Below are positions 1-8,144 of a stretch of DNA of 64,000 bases, in pieces. Positions within the stretch are counted from its first letter, which is position 1; every line of letters starts with the position of its first letter. The DNA is from Haloarchaeobius litoreus (GTDB lineage: Archaea > Halobacteriota > Halobacteria > Halobacteriales > Natrialbaceae): assembly GCF_024495425.1 (NCBI RefSeq), contig NZ_JANHJR010000001.1, positions 1,178,001 to 1,242,000 of the forward strand, read 5' to 3'. Position numbers and translations under genes: made by a program. Below the pieces are notes generated by a model that searched no databases, had not been told where the DNA came from, and saw only the letters and a program-made list of their open reading frames with translations.

Positions 1-179
1 GCGACGCGGGCCGCGTACTCCGACAGCAGCTGGTCCCGTTCGGTCCCCTGCTCGATGGCCGCACGGTTCCCGATGATCCAGTCGAGGTACTCCGGGATGT
101 CCTCGAACCCGAGCAGGTCCGTCTCCATGTCGAGTTTCTCGACGGTCTCCTCGGGAACGTCGAGGCGGATTGTCGGCAT
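1..179 (-). CDS. Hypothetical protein, N-terminal part (cut by window edge)
   Basis: The reading frame starts with ATG at 179 on the minus strand and runs off the left edge, giving 59 residues. The visible part starts MPTIRLDVPEETVEKLDMET and continues as an acidic, mostly helical stretch (around residues 25-59). The opening beta strand followed by a helix recalls small ribbon-helix-helix-like or other haloarchaeal regulatory proteins, but too little is visible to assign a family. It is divergent from the UPF0058 gene at 295, and the AT-rich bases between them (about 200-215) probably contain its promoter. Function unknown. Confidence 0.6.
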   Translation of the reverse strand, partial: MPTIRLDVPEETVEKLDMETDLLGFEDIPEYLDWIIGNRAAIEQGTERDQLLSEYAARV

Positions 180-294
180 TTGTTCCCCGGTACGTCGGTC
201 GGTTATAAAAATTGTGGCCTACGCCCCTCGGCGGTGACTCGACCCGCTGAGCGGCACAACAATCCTTAAATCGGCCAATACCTTACACCGATTC

Positions 295-573
295 ATGCAT
301 AAGGACGAGCTTCTCGAACTCCACGAGCAGATGGTCGAGATTATGGAGCACTTCGAGGCGGAGGGCGACGGCAAGGACGCGCTGTTCCAGCAGTACCACG
401 ACCTCGACGTCGACCCGTCCGACGTACACAAGTCGAAGAGCGAGCACAAACACGCCGTGTTCGTGCTCGGGAACGCCCTGGCGAGCGTCATGAGCGAGGA
501 CGAGTTCTCCAGCGCCGGCCGCATCCAGAAGCGCATGGAGGAGCTCGCGGACGACGCCGAATCGAAGATCTGA
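295..573 (+). CDS. UPF0058 family protein
   Basis: This 92-residue acidic, helical protein begins MHKDELLELHEQMVEIMEHF, the hallmark opening of the archaeal UPF0058 family, and its length is the family's normal one. His and Glu residues in the first helix and the HKSKSEHKH segment near residues 45-53 could bind metal, but no biochemical role is established. The ATG at 295 lies about 30 nt after an AT-rich patch (aatccttaaat near 260-271), which fits a leaderless transcript. It stands alone between two unrelated genes. Confidence 0.85.
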   Translation: MHKDELLELHEQMVEIMEHFEAEGDGKDALFQQYHDLDVDPSDVHKSKSEHKHAVFVLGNALASVMSEDEFSSAGRIQKRMEELADDAESKI

Positions 574-664
574 GGCCGCTTCTCGGGCGCTTCTCTCGCG
601 ACCGTTGCTCGTACAGCGGTGAATCCCCGGAAACTATTTGTCCCGCATGCGGTTGTAACCCTAT

Positions 665-3109
665 ATGGATTCGCGCAGGGTAGAGCGCGTCGAAGACTGG
701 GACTCCCGTCCGTTCTCGGGCGGCTTCGAGGAGCTCCGTTCGCTCGCGGACACGGAGTTCACCGGGGCCGTGACTGCCGGAACGACGTGGCTGTTCATGC
801 TGAACGGCCGCATCATCGGGGTCTTCGACGGGACTATCGACGACTTCGACGGTTCGTCGGGCACGACGTACGAGGCACCCCATCCGTCCGTCCCGCTCCT
901 CTTCGCGATGCAGGAGACGGGCGGCGAGGAACGGGCGAACTACTACACCAACGACACCCCGGTCTCGGAGGCCGACTCGACGCTCACGTCGGGCAAGTTC
1001 ACGGGCTACATCGAGCTCTCCGAGAACGTCCTCAGCGGCGACTACTACGTCGTCTACTACGGTGGCCGGTCGATGAGCTGTGCGTTCATCGGCAACCGGG
1101 AGCGTCTGCACACGGGCGACGAGGCGTTCCAGCGGGCCGACGACGAGGTCGGCATCTACACGGTGATGGACGTCGACATCGAGGTGACCGAGATCCCCGG
1201 GCCTGAGCCGGAGCCGGAGCCCGCGAGCGACGCAGGCGACCCCGCAGCCGGCGCTGCGGCCGGCGCTGCTGCCGGTGACGTCGTCGACGACGGAACCGAC
1301 CAGTCGGCCGATGCCACGGAGCCGGCCGACGCAACGGAGCCGGCCGACGAGCCGGTGGTCGCTGACCCGGCACCGGACGAGGCGACCGAACCGACGACGG
1401 ACCGGCCGGTCACCGACGAGCGGACGGCCACCGCCAACGAGCGGACGGCCACCGCCGACGAGACGCCCGTCACCGGCGAGGAGCCTGTCGTCCGGGACGC
1501 GGAGGAGGAACGGACGGCACGCGACACGCGCGAGAACCGCGACACAGGTCGCCAGGGGGACCAGCGCGAGCCCGCCGGCTCGGAGCCGGACGAGGGCCAC
1601 ACGCCGGGGGCCCGCACCGACAGCGCCCGTGCGGAGCCGTCACGGGAGACGGGGACGGACCCGAACCGGTCGACCGGTCAGGGTGGCGCGTCGAGCCCGG
1701 GAGCGGGGAACGACACCGAACCCGCACCGGTCACGACGACCGTCGAGGACGACCACGACCCCGTCCAGATACCCGACGAGGTGCTGGAGGAGGTCGAACG
1801 CGAGGCCGCCGCCGAGGAGGGCGAGGACCCGGTGTTCGAGGAGGAGGCGGAGTGGCGCGAGACGCGCTCGATTCCCTCCATCAACCCGGACCGTTCGGAG
1901 TCGGCGGACACATCGACGTCGACGGACGCCTCGAAGTCGGCGAGCCAGCCGTCCACCGGGAACCGACAGAGCCGACGACAGCGGCAGGCTCGCACCGAGT
2001 CGCAGCAGTCGAGCACGGGGCCATCGAACAGCACCCAGCAGGCCAACACCGGTTCGAGCAAGCCGGCGAACCCCGGCCGACAGTCCAGACGCACCGAGCA
2101 TCAGTCGACACGCGGTGCCGACACCGGTGGCACCGACGAGCCCCTCGAACGGGAGATGCTCCAGCGCGAGGACAAGATCGACCGGCTCCAGCAGCAGCTC
2201 TCGAACGTCGAGGAGGAACGCACCGAACTCCGCGAGGAACGCGACCAGCTCGCCGAGGAGAACGCGGACCTGCGCGGCGAGGTCGAGGAGCTGGAGGCCG
2301 AGATAGCCGAGCTGGAGGCCGAACTGACCGAGCTCGAGGCCGAGGTCGCTGCACAGCGCGGCCCGGCCGCCGACGCCAGCACGCAGCTGACGCCACAGCA
2401 GGCGCTGGAGGGGACGAACCTGTTCGTCCGCTACGGCTCGAAGGGCGAGGCGACGCTCGACACCGCTCACGACGGCGAGGCCGACGCCGACGCCGTGAAC
2501 ACGAACCTCCGCATCGAGCACCACACGCAGTTCGAGGCGGACGACGCCGCGGTCGACGGCCAGCGCTACGTCGACTTCCTCCACGACAGCATCGAGTTCC
2601 GCTTCGTCGAGTGGTTCGTCCGCGACCTGCTGTACGAGATCCGGGACACCGGCAACGCGAGCCCGATGCGTGACCTCTACGACGCCATCCCGGAGGCCGA
2701 CCGCGCGGAGCTGAACGGGCAGGTGTCGCTGCGCTACGACGAGGAGGGCAACGAGCAGCGCGAGCAGACCACGTTCGACGTCGTCGTCCGCGACCGGATG
2801 GGCAACCCGTTAGTCGTCGCGAACCTGAACGACTCCCGGGACCCGACGACCGAGGAGATGATGGTCGACCTCCAGGAGCGGGCGTCGCGGGTCAAGCGGA
2901 CCAGCGAGAGCCTCGCCGGTGCGGTCGTCGTCACCGCGTCGTTCTTCGACCCCGGGGCGCTGGAGACGGCCTCCGAGGCGACGAGTGGGAGCTTCCTCAG
3001 TCGGGACTCGAAGAAGAGCTTCGTGAAACTGTCCCGGAAGTCGGGCTACCACCTCTGTCTGGTGGAGTCCCGCGGCGGGGAGTTCCACATCAACGTGCCG
3101 GAGCTGTAG
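665..3109 (+). CDS. Large acidic coiled-coil protein, haloarchaeal family of unknown function
   Basis: The 814-residue protein has four parts. Residues 1-180 form a globular domain with many aromatic strands. Residues 181-490 are a disordered Asp/Glu/Pro/Ala/Thr-rich linker with short repeats such as ERTATANERTATADE. Residues 492-566 form a strong heptad coiled coil, with repeated ELEAEIAELEAELTELEAEV-like segments. Residues 575-814 are a second globular domain ending in Leu. There is no signal peptide or membrane span, so it is probably cytoplasmic. Such proteins are often annotated only as DUF-containing or 'transcriptional regulator' in haloarchaea; nothing here shows DNA binding. The coiled coil suggests homo-oligomers. 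Function unknown. Confidence 0.85.
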   Translation: MDSRRVERVEDWDSRPFSGGFEELRSLADTEFTGAVTAGTTWLFMLNGRIIGVFDGTIDDFDGSSGTTYEAPHPSVPLLFAMQETGGEERANYYTNDTPVSEADSTLTSGKFTGYIELSENVLSGDYYVVYYGGRSMSCAFIGNRERLHTGDEAFQRADDEVGIYTVMDVDIEVTEIPGPEPEPEPASDAGDPAAGAAAGAAAGDVVDDGTDQSADATEPADATEPADEPVVADPAPDEATEPTTDRPVTDERTATANERTATADETPVTGEEPVVRDAEEERTARDTRENRDTGRQGDQREPAGSEPDEGHTPGARTDSARAEPSRETGTDPNRSTGQGGASSPGAGNDTEPAPVTTTVEDDHDPVQIPDEVLEEVEREAAAEEGEDPVFEEEAEWRETRSIPSINPDRSESADTSTSTDASKSASQPSTGNRQSRRQRQARTESQQSSTGPSNSTQQANTGSSKPANPGRQSRRTEHQSTRGADTGGTDEPLEREMLQREDKIDRLQQQLSNVEEERTELREERDQLAEENADLRGEVEELEAEIAELEAELTELEAEVAAQRGPAADASTQLTPQQALEGTNLFVRYGSKGEATLDTAHDGEADADAVNTNLRIEHHTQFEADDAAVDGQRYVDFLHDSIEFRFVEWFVRDLLYEIRDTGNASPMRDLYDAIPEADRAELNGQVSLRYDEEGNEQREQTTFDVVVRDRMGNPLVVANLNDSRDPTTEEMMVDLQERASRVKRTSESLAGAVVVTASFFDPGALETASEATSGSFLSRDSKKSFVKLSRKSGYHLCLVESRGGEFHINVPEL

Positions 3110-3124
3110 GAAGACGGAAACCGT

Positions 3125-3430
3125 TCAGTTCTCGATTTCGGCCGCGTCGTCGATCTTCATCCCGTTCATCTTCTCGACGATCTCGTCGATCTTGCCGTCG
3201 AGCTCCTCGACGAACTCGAGCGTGCGCTCGGTCGTGATCGCGCCCTGGCTCGAGGGCTCGATGAGGTTCTCCTCCTCGAGGACGCGGAGGGAGTAGCGGA
3301 CCTTGTGGTGGGGGTAGCCGGTCTCGTTGGACATCTTCACGATACCGATGGGCTCGTTCTCGATGACCATCTTCAGCACCTGCAGATGCCGTTCCAGCAT
3401 ATCGACTTCCTTCTCAAGTCGGTCTATCAT
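3125..3430 (-). CDS. Winged-helix transcriptional regulator
   Basis: This 101-residue protein starts MIDRLEKEVDMLERHLQVLK. It has a short N-terminal coiled helix (2-25), a winged-helix core (about 26-75, with ETGYPHHKVRYSLRVLEEEN as recognition helix and wing) and a C-terminal amphipathic helix (78-98) likely used for dimerisation. The size and pattern fit a haloarchaeal one-domain wHTH regulator. I chose the ATG at 3430 over the 39-residue longer open frame because a TATA-like box lies 30 nt upstream, which would leave the longer version untranscribed. It is divergent from purA, whose start is 190 bp away, so it could regulate purA; that is inference. Confidence 0.8.
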   Translation of the reverse strand: MIDRLEKEVDMLERHLQVLKMVIENEPIGIVKMSNETGYPHHKVRYSLRVLEEENLIEPSSQGAITTERTLEFVEELDGKIDEIVEKMNGMKIDDAAEIEN

Positions 3431-3455
3431 GGCATTTGTTAACTTGTCGTATGGG

Positions 3456-3465
3456 GTTTTAAACC
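3456..3465 (-). promoter_or_regulatory. TATA-like box for the wHTH gene
   Basis: GGTTTAAAAC on the minus strand is centred 30 nt before the ATG at 3430, the spacing expected for a leaderless haloarchaeal transcript. It fixes the start codon choice for that gene. Confidence 0.6.
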
Positions 3466-3620
3466 TTATTGTGCGAACTCGGCGAGAACGGTAGCAAATC
3501 GGAGGTAGCAGTGGTTCGTGTATATGTCTTCTGGTCCATGGGACCACGACACACCAGCGGGCGGCCGGACCCGCCGTATCGAAATCGGTTTACCGACCGC
3601 TGGAGAATCGGCGCGTGTAA

Positions 3621-4997
3621 ATGACCGTAACCATTGTCGGGTCGCAGCTCGGCGACGAGGGCAAGGGCGGTGTCGTCGACCTCTACGGCGACGGGGCCGA
3701 CATCGTCGTCCGCTACCAGGGCGGCGACAACGCGGGCCACACCGTCGTCTACGGTGGCACCGAGTACAAGCTCTCGCTCGTCCCCAGCGGGGTCGTCCGC
3801 GGCAAGGTGGGCGTCCTCGGTAACGGCTGCGTCGTGAACCCGGCGACGCTGTTCGACGAGATAGCAGAACTGCGCGAGCGGGGGCTCGACCCCGACGTGC
3901 GTGTGGCCGAACGAGCACACGTCATCCTGCCGTACCACCGCGTGCTCGACGGCATCGAGGAGGATGTAAAGAGCGAATCGGACCAGGAGGTCGGCACCAC
4001 CGGGCGCGGCATCGGGCCGACCTACGAGGACAAGGCGGGCCGTCGTGGGGTCCGAGTGGGCGACCTGCTCGACCCCGACGTGCTCCGGGAGCGGCTGGAG
4101 TACGCCGTGCCCCAGAAGCGGGCGCTCGTCGAGGACGTGTACGGGCTCGACATCGACGACCTCGAAGACCCGTCTGCGTTCGACATCGACGCGCTGTTCG
4201 AGCAGTACCGCGAGTTCGGCGAGCGACTGGCCGAACAGGGGATGCCGGTCGCCTGTGGAGAGTTCCTCGCCGAGGCCATCGGCGACGGCGAGCAGGTCAT
4301 GCTCGAGGGTGCACAGGGCACGCTCATCGACATCGACCACGGCAGCTACCCGTTCGTCACGTCGTCGAACCCGACCGCCGGCGGCGCGACCACCGGCACC
4401 GGCCTCAGTCCGGGCATCATCGGCGCGGGCGAGGTCATCGGCATCGTGAAGGGCTACCTCTCCCGGGTCGGCAGCGGCCCCATGCCCACGGAACTCGGTG
4501 GCGTCGAGGGACAGACCGCGGACTACGACGGCGAGGGCGACCCCGAGAAGGAGGAACTCGCCACCTACATCCGCGACGAGGGCGGCGAGTACGGCACCGT
4601 CACCGGTCGCCCCCGCCGGGTCGGCTGGCTCGACGTGCCGATGCTCCGCCACGCCACCCGCGTCAGCGGGTTCACCGGCCTCGCCGTCAACCACGTCGAC
4701 GTGCTCGCCGGCATGGACGAGGTGAAGGTCGGCCACAGCTACACGCTCGACGGCGAGGAGCTGCTGACGATGCCCTCGACGACCGAGCAGTGGGCGCGCT
4801 GCGAGGCGAACTTCCGCAGCTTCGACGGCTGGCCCGAGGTCGACTGGGACGACGTCGACGACTGGGGGGACATCCCCGAGAACGCTCGCGAGTACCTGAC
4901 GTACCTCTCGACCGAACTCGAGACGGACATCTACGCCGTCGGCACGGGCCCGGACCGCGAGGATACCGTCATCCTGCAGGACCCGTACGACGCGTAG
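3621..4997 (+). CDS. purA: Adenylosuccinate synthase
   Basis: PurA joins IMP and aspartate using GTP to make adenylosuccinate, the first committed step to AMP. The 458-residue length is normal. The P-loop/active-site segment GSQLGDEGKGG (7-17) contains the catalytic Asp12, and GGDNAGHTVV (34-43) contains the catalytic His40. TTGRGIGPTYEDK (about residues 127-139) and EGAQGTLIDIDHGSYPF (about 230) are the IMP and Mg-GTP regions. The usual Trp of GxQWGDEGKGK is Leu, and the last Lys of that motif is Gly, as in other haloarchaeal sequences I recall. It is a stand-alone gene followed by a T-tract. Confidence 0.97.
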   Translation: MTVTIVGSQLGDEGKGGVVDLYGDGADIVVRYQGGDNAGHTVVYGGTEYKLSLVPSGVVRGKVGVLGNGCVVNPATLFDEIAELRERGLDPDVRVAERAHVILPYHRVLDGIEEDVKSESDQEVGTTGRGIGPTYEDKAGRRGVRVGDLLDPDVLRERLEYAVPQKRALVEDVYGLDIDDLEDPSAFDIDALFEQYREFGERLAEQGMPVACGEFLAEAIGDGEQVMLEGAQGTLIDIDHGSYPFVTSSNPTAGGATTGTGLSPGIIGAGEVIGIVKGYLSRVGSGPMPTELGGVEGQTADYDGEGDPEKEELATYIRDEGGEYGTVTGRPRRVGWLDVPMLRHATRVSGFTGLAVNHVDVLAGMDEVKVGHSYTLDGEELLTMPSTTEQWARCEANFRSFDGWPEVDWDDVDDWGDIPENAREYLTYLSTELETDIYAVGTGPDREDTVILQDPYDA

Positions 4998-5019
4998 ACG
5001 ACGGCCTGCAACGCGGCGA

Positions 5020-5024
5020 TTTTT
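5020..5024 (+). terminator. T-tract after purA
   Basis: Five consecutive T residues on the coding strand, 23 nt after the purA stop in otherwise GC-rich DNA, fit an archaeal oligo-T termination signal. No hairpin is needed in archaea. Confidence 0.4.
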
Positions 5025-5178
5025 CTGTGGCAACCTGCAGCTGCACCCACATCTGAGAGTTTACGTCTGTCGTAAACTTCGAACGAGCAGGGGTACGCAG
5101 TCACGGCCGCAGTCGAAGCTAACCACATCCGGACACGGTTCCCGAAGCCTTTTGCTCTCCGTGTCCGAGGCTGTGGGT

Positions 5179-5373
5179 ATGAAAGAATCCATGATGGACA
5201 TCCTCTGCTGTCCGATGGACAAGGCCGACCTCGAACTCGAAGTCGACCGCGAGGACGACGACGAGATAATCTCGGGCACGCTCACCTGCACGGAGTGCGG
5301 CGAGGCGTACCCCATCGAGGAGGGCGTCCCGAACATGCTGCCGCCGGACATGCGCGACGACGTGCCGGCGTGA
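5179..5373 (+). CDS. trm112: Trm112-like zinc-ribbon methyltransferase activator
   Basis: The 64-residue protein MKESMMDILCCPMDKADLEL has the paired cysteine arrangement of the Trm112 family: ILCCPMDK near residue 10 and CTECGEAYPIEEGVPNMLPP near residues 34-53, with the diagnostic YPI..GVP.ML ending. Trm112 proteins bind and activate several SAM methyltransferases that modify tRNA, rRNA and release factors; in haloarchaea Trm112 acts as a hub for many such partners. The ATG at 5179 was taken because the nine residues upstream are not family-like. The methyltransferase at 23727 is one possible partner, on no evidence from position. Confidence 0.85.
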   Translation: MKESMMDILCCPMDKADLELEVDREDDDEIISGTLTCTECGEAYPIEEGVPNMLPPDMRDDVPA

Positions 5374-5433
5374 CCCTGTAGCGACCCCGAACCGCGCGGA
5401 GAGACCACCGACGAACCGCACCACACACAGAGT

Positions 5434-6018
5434 ATGGCATCCGAGACCCTCGTCGTCGACGTCAGCCGCGAGGAGCTCCACAGCGTCGAACCGACCGTCG
5501 AGGCGTTCGAAACCCGGGGAGCGTTCGAGGTCGAGCTCCGGAACCACGGGCGGGCGGTCCACGTCCACTGCAACGTCGACGACGGGCTCTCGCGGGTCGC
5601 GACGCTCAGCGAGACGAACCACTTCGTCGAGACGGAGTCGAGCACCCGGTTCCGTGTCGAGGTCGCGGACGGCCAGCGCCCGGTGTCCGGGTCGCTCCGG
5701 TTCGTGGCGGCCTACGGCGCACAGGAGGCCGCGGTGCCGGTGACGGTGCGGGACCTGGCGAGCGTGCCGATGGGACAGCGGGCGAGCGTGCCGCCCGCCG
5801 AGACCGAGGGGGCCGCTTCGGGCATGGGCTCGTCGGGCGGACCGGACCTCTCCGGTATCGTCCCCGGCCGCGACGACGCGCCGGTGCTCGCGATGGCCGG
5901 GGTCGCACTTCTGGTCGCCGTCCTGGCGATGGCGCTCGCGAACAGCACGGTCGTCATGCTCGGCGTCGGCGCGGTCCTGCTAGGGATTCTCGTCGCCGTC
6001 GCCGTGTTGCTGCGCTGA
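5434..6018 (+). CDS. Haloarchaeal membrane-anchored protein of unknown function
   Basis: This 194-residue protein has an N-terminal beta-rich domain (1-110), a Pro/Gly/Ser-rich stretch (112-150) and two C-terminal hydrophobic helices (about 150-168 and 172-193) that reach the C-terminus. No signal peptide precedes the first domain, so that domain should be cytoplasmic. The pattern matches a conserved haloarchaeal DUF that often follows small housekeeping genes. It starts 61 nt after the Trm112-like gene on the same strand and may be co-transcribed. No function can be assigned. Confidence 0.8.
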   Translation: MASETLVVDVSREELHSVEPTVEAFETRGAFEVELRNHGRAVHVHCNVDDGLSRVATLSETNHFVETESSTRFRVEVADGQRPVSGSLRFVAAYGAQEAAVPVTVRDLASVPMGQRASVPPAETEGAASGMGSSGGPDLSGIVPGRDDAPVLAMAGVALLVAVLAMALANSTVVMLGVGAVLLGILVAVAVLLR

Positions 6019-6045
6019 GTAGTCTGGCCCCGGCTCCCCGACCGC

Positions 6046-7146
6046 CTACTCCTCCGTCGGCACGCCACAGAGGTTGCCGTCCTCGTCGAACCGCTTCGCC
6101 CGCAGATAGCGCGCCCGGTAGCGGTTCGCACCCTCGTACACGTCGGCCTCGCGGATCTCGTCGGTGCGGCCATCGGCGACGGCGTCGATGATCTCCTCCA
6201 GTTGCGCCTTCTCGCTCGGCGTGAGGTCGAACTCGTAGGTGTGTTCGTCCTCCTCCTCCAGCTTCGTCCACTTCCGGGCGGCGGCGACGACGAGCGAACA
6301 CGGCTCCCGGCAGGGGAACGCGCCGTCGCCGGCCGGTGTGTCGAGGTGGTCGCCCTCGTCGTACTGCCACTCGCGGCGCTTGAGGCACTGGGAGTCGACG
6401 CAGGCCGCCTCGGTGACCCACTCGACGGCCTCGCGGGGGAGCTCGTCGACGACGTCGTAGATGCCGGTCTGGCGCTCGGCGGTCTCGCGCCAGTGGGTCA
6501 CGTCGAGTGTGCCCTCGTGCTCGCGGTGCCAGTTCTCGACCGTCGCCGGGTAGACGAACCCGAGCGCCTCCTTCAGCTCGCCGCTCGTGAGGTCGGGGAG
6601 TACCCAGCCGTCGACGAGCGACGGTGCGGTCTTCAGCGGGCGGTAGCGGCCACGGTCGTCGTACTTCGAGCGGTCGCGCAGGTCACGCGGCTCGGCGTCT
6701 GCGGTGAGCTCGGCGGGGTCGGCATCGCTGTCGTCGACGTGCCGGAGCTCGTACCGCCGGTAGCCGACCTCGCCGAGCTCGACGGTGACGAGCAGCTCGC
6801 CCCACTCGTGGTGGATGCCGCCGTCGGCCATCGCGCCGTAGCGGGCGCGAACCGAGTGCTCGTCGGCGGCCTCGAGCCAGCGCAGGAAGGCGCGGCGGGC
6901 GGTGCCCTCGCCACCGACGACGACGTTCCAGAAGTGCCAGTTGGTGACCCACTCGGCGTTGGCGGCGGCGACCCGTTCGAGCTCCTCGACGGAGAGGTGC
7001 TCGCGGTGCAGGTCGGGCACCTCGAACACGTAGCCGTCGTCCTCGTACTGCACGACGAGGCCGTCGAACTCGACGGGGCCCCCGGTCACGGCGTCGACGA
7101 GGTCCTCGAACTGGTCGGGCGCGAGGTCGGCGTCGGTGGCCGCCAT
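6046..7146 (-). CDS. DR2241-like Fe-S protein
   Basis: The 366-residue protein resembles the DR2241 family, which is usually found beside CbiX chelatases. Four cysteines cluster near the C-terminus (Cys249, Cys254, Cys279, Cys283, as CxxxxC...CxxxC), consistent with a 4Fe-4S site. The N-terminal half (1-130) is an alpha/beta domain rich in Trp and Tyr. It starts 2 nt after the stop of the CbiX gene at 7149, so the two are almost certainly translated from one mRNA. The pairing suggests a role in siroheme or cobalamin-type tetrapyrrole metabolism, perhaps as an electron carrier or chelatase partner. That role is inference. Confidence 0.8.
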   Translation of the reverse strand: MAATDADLAPDQFEDLVDAVTGGPVEFDGLVVQYEDDGYVFEVPDLHREHLSVEELERVAAANAEWVTNWHFWNVVVGGEGTARRAFLRWLEAADEHSVRARYGAMADGGIHHEWGELLVTVELGEVGYRRYELRHVDDSDADPAELTADAEPRDLRDRSKYDDRGRYRPLKTAPSLVDGWVLPDLTSGELKEALGFVYPATVENWHREHEGTLDVTHWRETAERQTGIYDVVDELPREAVEWVTEAACVDSQCLKRREWQYDEGDHLDTPAGDGAFPCREPCSLVVAAARKWTKLEEEDEHTYEFDLTPSEKAQLEEIIDAVADGRTDEIREADVYEGANRYRARYLRAKRFDEDGNLCGVPTEE

Positions 7147-7148
7147 CG

Positions 7149-8024
7149 TCAGTCACCCGACGCCGGCACGCCGCCGGTCGCCTCGCGGACGCGTTCGAGC
7201 GCGGCGCTGACGTCCGCACCGGCCTCGGCGGCGCGTTCGAGGATGACATCGGCCATGAACTCCTCGGTCCCGACGGCCCCGGCGTACCAGATGCGGTGGC
7301 CGTCCACCTCCGCGGGCGTCTCCCAGCCCTCGCGGTAGTCGTCGGTGAGACCCATATCCTCCGGGATGTCCTCCTGGGTGTGGTAGCCGTCGGCGACGAA
7401 CAGCGGGACGACGACGACGTCCTCGCTCTCGAAGTAGTCGGTCACGTCGTCGACCTCGGGCTCCTCGTCCATGTACAGCGCCTGCACCTCGTCGAAGCGG
7501 CCCATCGAGCGGATGCGGTCGGCGTGGTACTCGATGGCCTTCGCGGAGTTCTCGTTGCGCTCGGTGCCGTGGCCGACGACTGCGAGGCCGAACCCCTCGC
7601 CGACGTCGGGGTCTCCCGTGACCGTCTCGGCACGCTTGACGATGACGTCGGACATCGCGTCGTGGGTACCGACTGGGCCGCAGTAGTGGATGGTCTTGTC
7701 CACGTCGTCGGCGTGGAGCGTCGCCTGCGACGCGCTCGTGCCGTCGGAGTCCCACAGGCCGGCCTCCCAGTCGTCGAGGCGGAGTTCGCGGGGGATGACC
7801 TCCTCCGTGAAGTAGCCCTCGCTGATGAACAGCGGGACGACGAACACCTCCTCGGACTCGACCGTCCGGAGGGCGTCGCGGAAGCTCGGCTCCTCCTTCC
7901 AGAACGCCTCGCGCACCTCGTCGAACGCGCCCGACTCGCGGATGGTGTCCGCGTGGGCGTACGTCGGCGCGCTCGACTCGGGATTGAGGTGCGACCCGTG
8001 TGCCACGATGACCAGCGCTTGCAT
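7149..8024 (-). CDS. cbiX: CbiX/SirB-type sirohydrochlorin chelatase
   Basis: The 291-residue protein is a tandem duplication of the CbiX fold. The first half carries VAHGSHLN (His9) and the second carries VVGHGTERN (around residue 150). Each half ends in a FVVPLF.(S/A)(E/D)GY(F/H)T segment, which places a second metal-site residue. CbiX inserts Co2+ (or Ni2+/Fe2+ in relatives) into sirohydrochlorin on the way to cobalamin, F430 or siroheme. The two-domain length fits the long CbiL/SirB-like form. It is the first gene of a two-gene operon with the Fe-S protein downstream. The ATG at 8024 is preceded by a GC-rich gap shared with a divergent lipoprotein gene. Confidence 0.9.
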   Translation of the reverse strand: MQALVIVAHGSHLNPESSAPTYAHADTIRESGAFDEVREAFWKEEPSFRDALRTVESEEVFVVPLFISEGYFTEEVIPRELRLDDWEAGLWDSDGTSASQATLHADDVDKTIHYCGPVGTHDAMSDVIVKRAETVTGDPDVGEGFGLAVVGHGTERNENSAKAIEYHADRIRSMGRFDEVQALYMDEEPEVDDVTDYFESEDVVVVPLFVADGYHTQEDIPEDMGLTDDYREGWETPAEVDGHRIWYAGAVGTEEFMADVILERAAEAGADVSAALERVREATGGVPASGD

Positions 8025-8144
8025 ACGCGTCGCTCAGGCTGGGATACCCTTAGTGACTTCGTCTGCGGCACCCGACGTCGGCGGGCTCGCGGGGCTCGCG
8101 CGGACGGAAACGCCTAATTGTCATCGGTCGTAACACTCGCGAAA

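Noticed and set aside
488-1600. Long minus-strand open frame opposite the coiled-coil protein
   Set aside because: Its sequence is Arg/Val/Leu-rich and follows from the high GC third positions of the real plus-strand gene; similar shadow frames lie opposite nearly every gene here.
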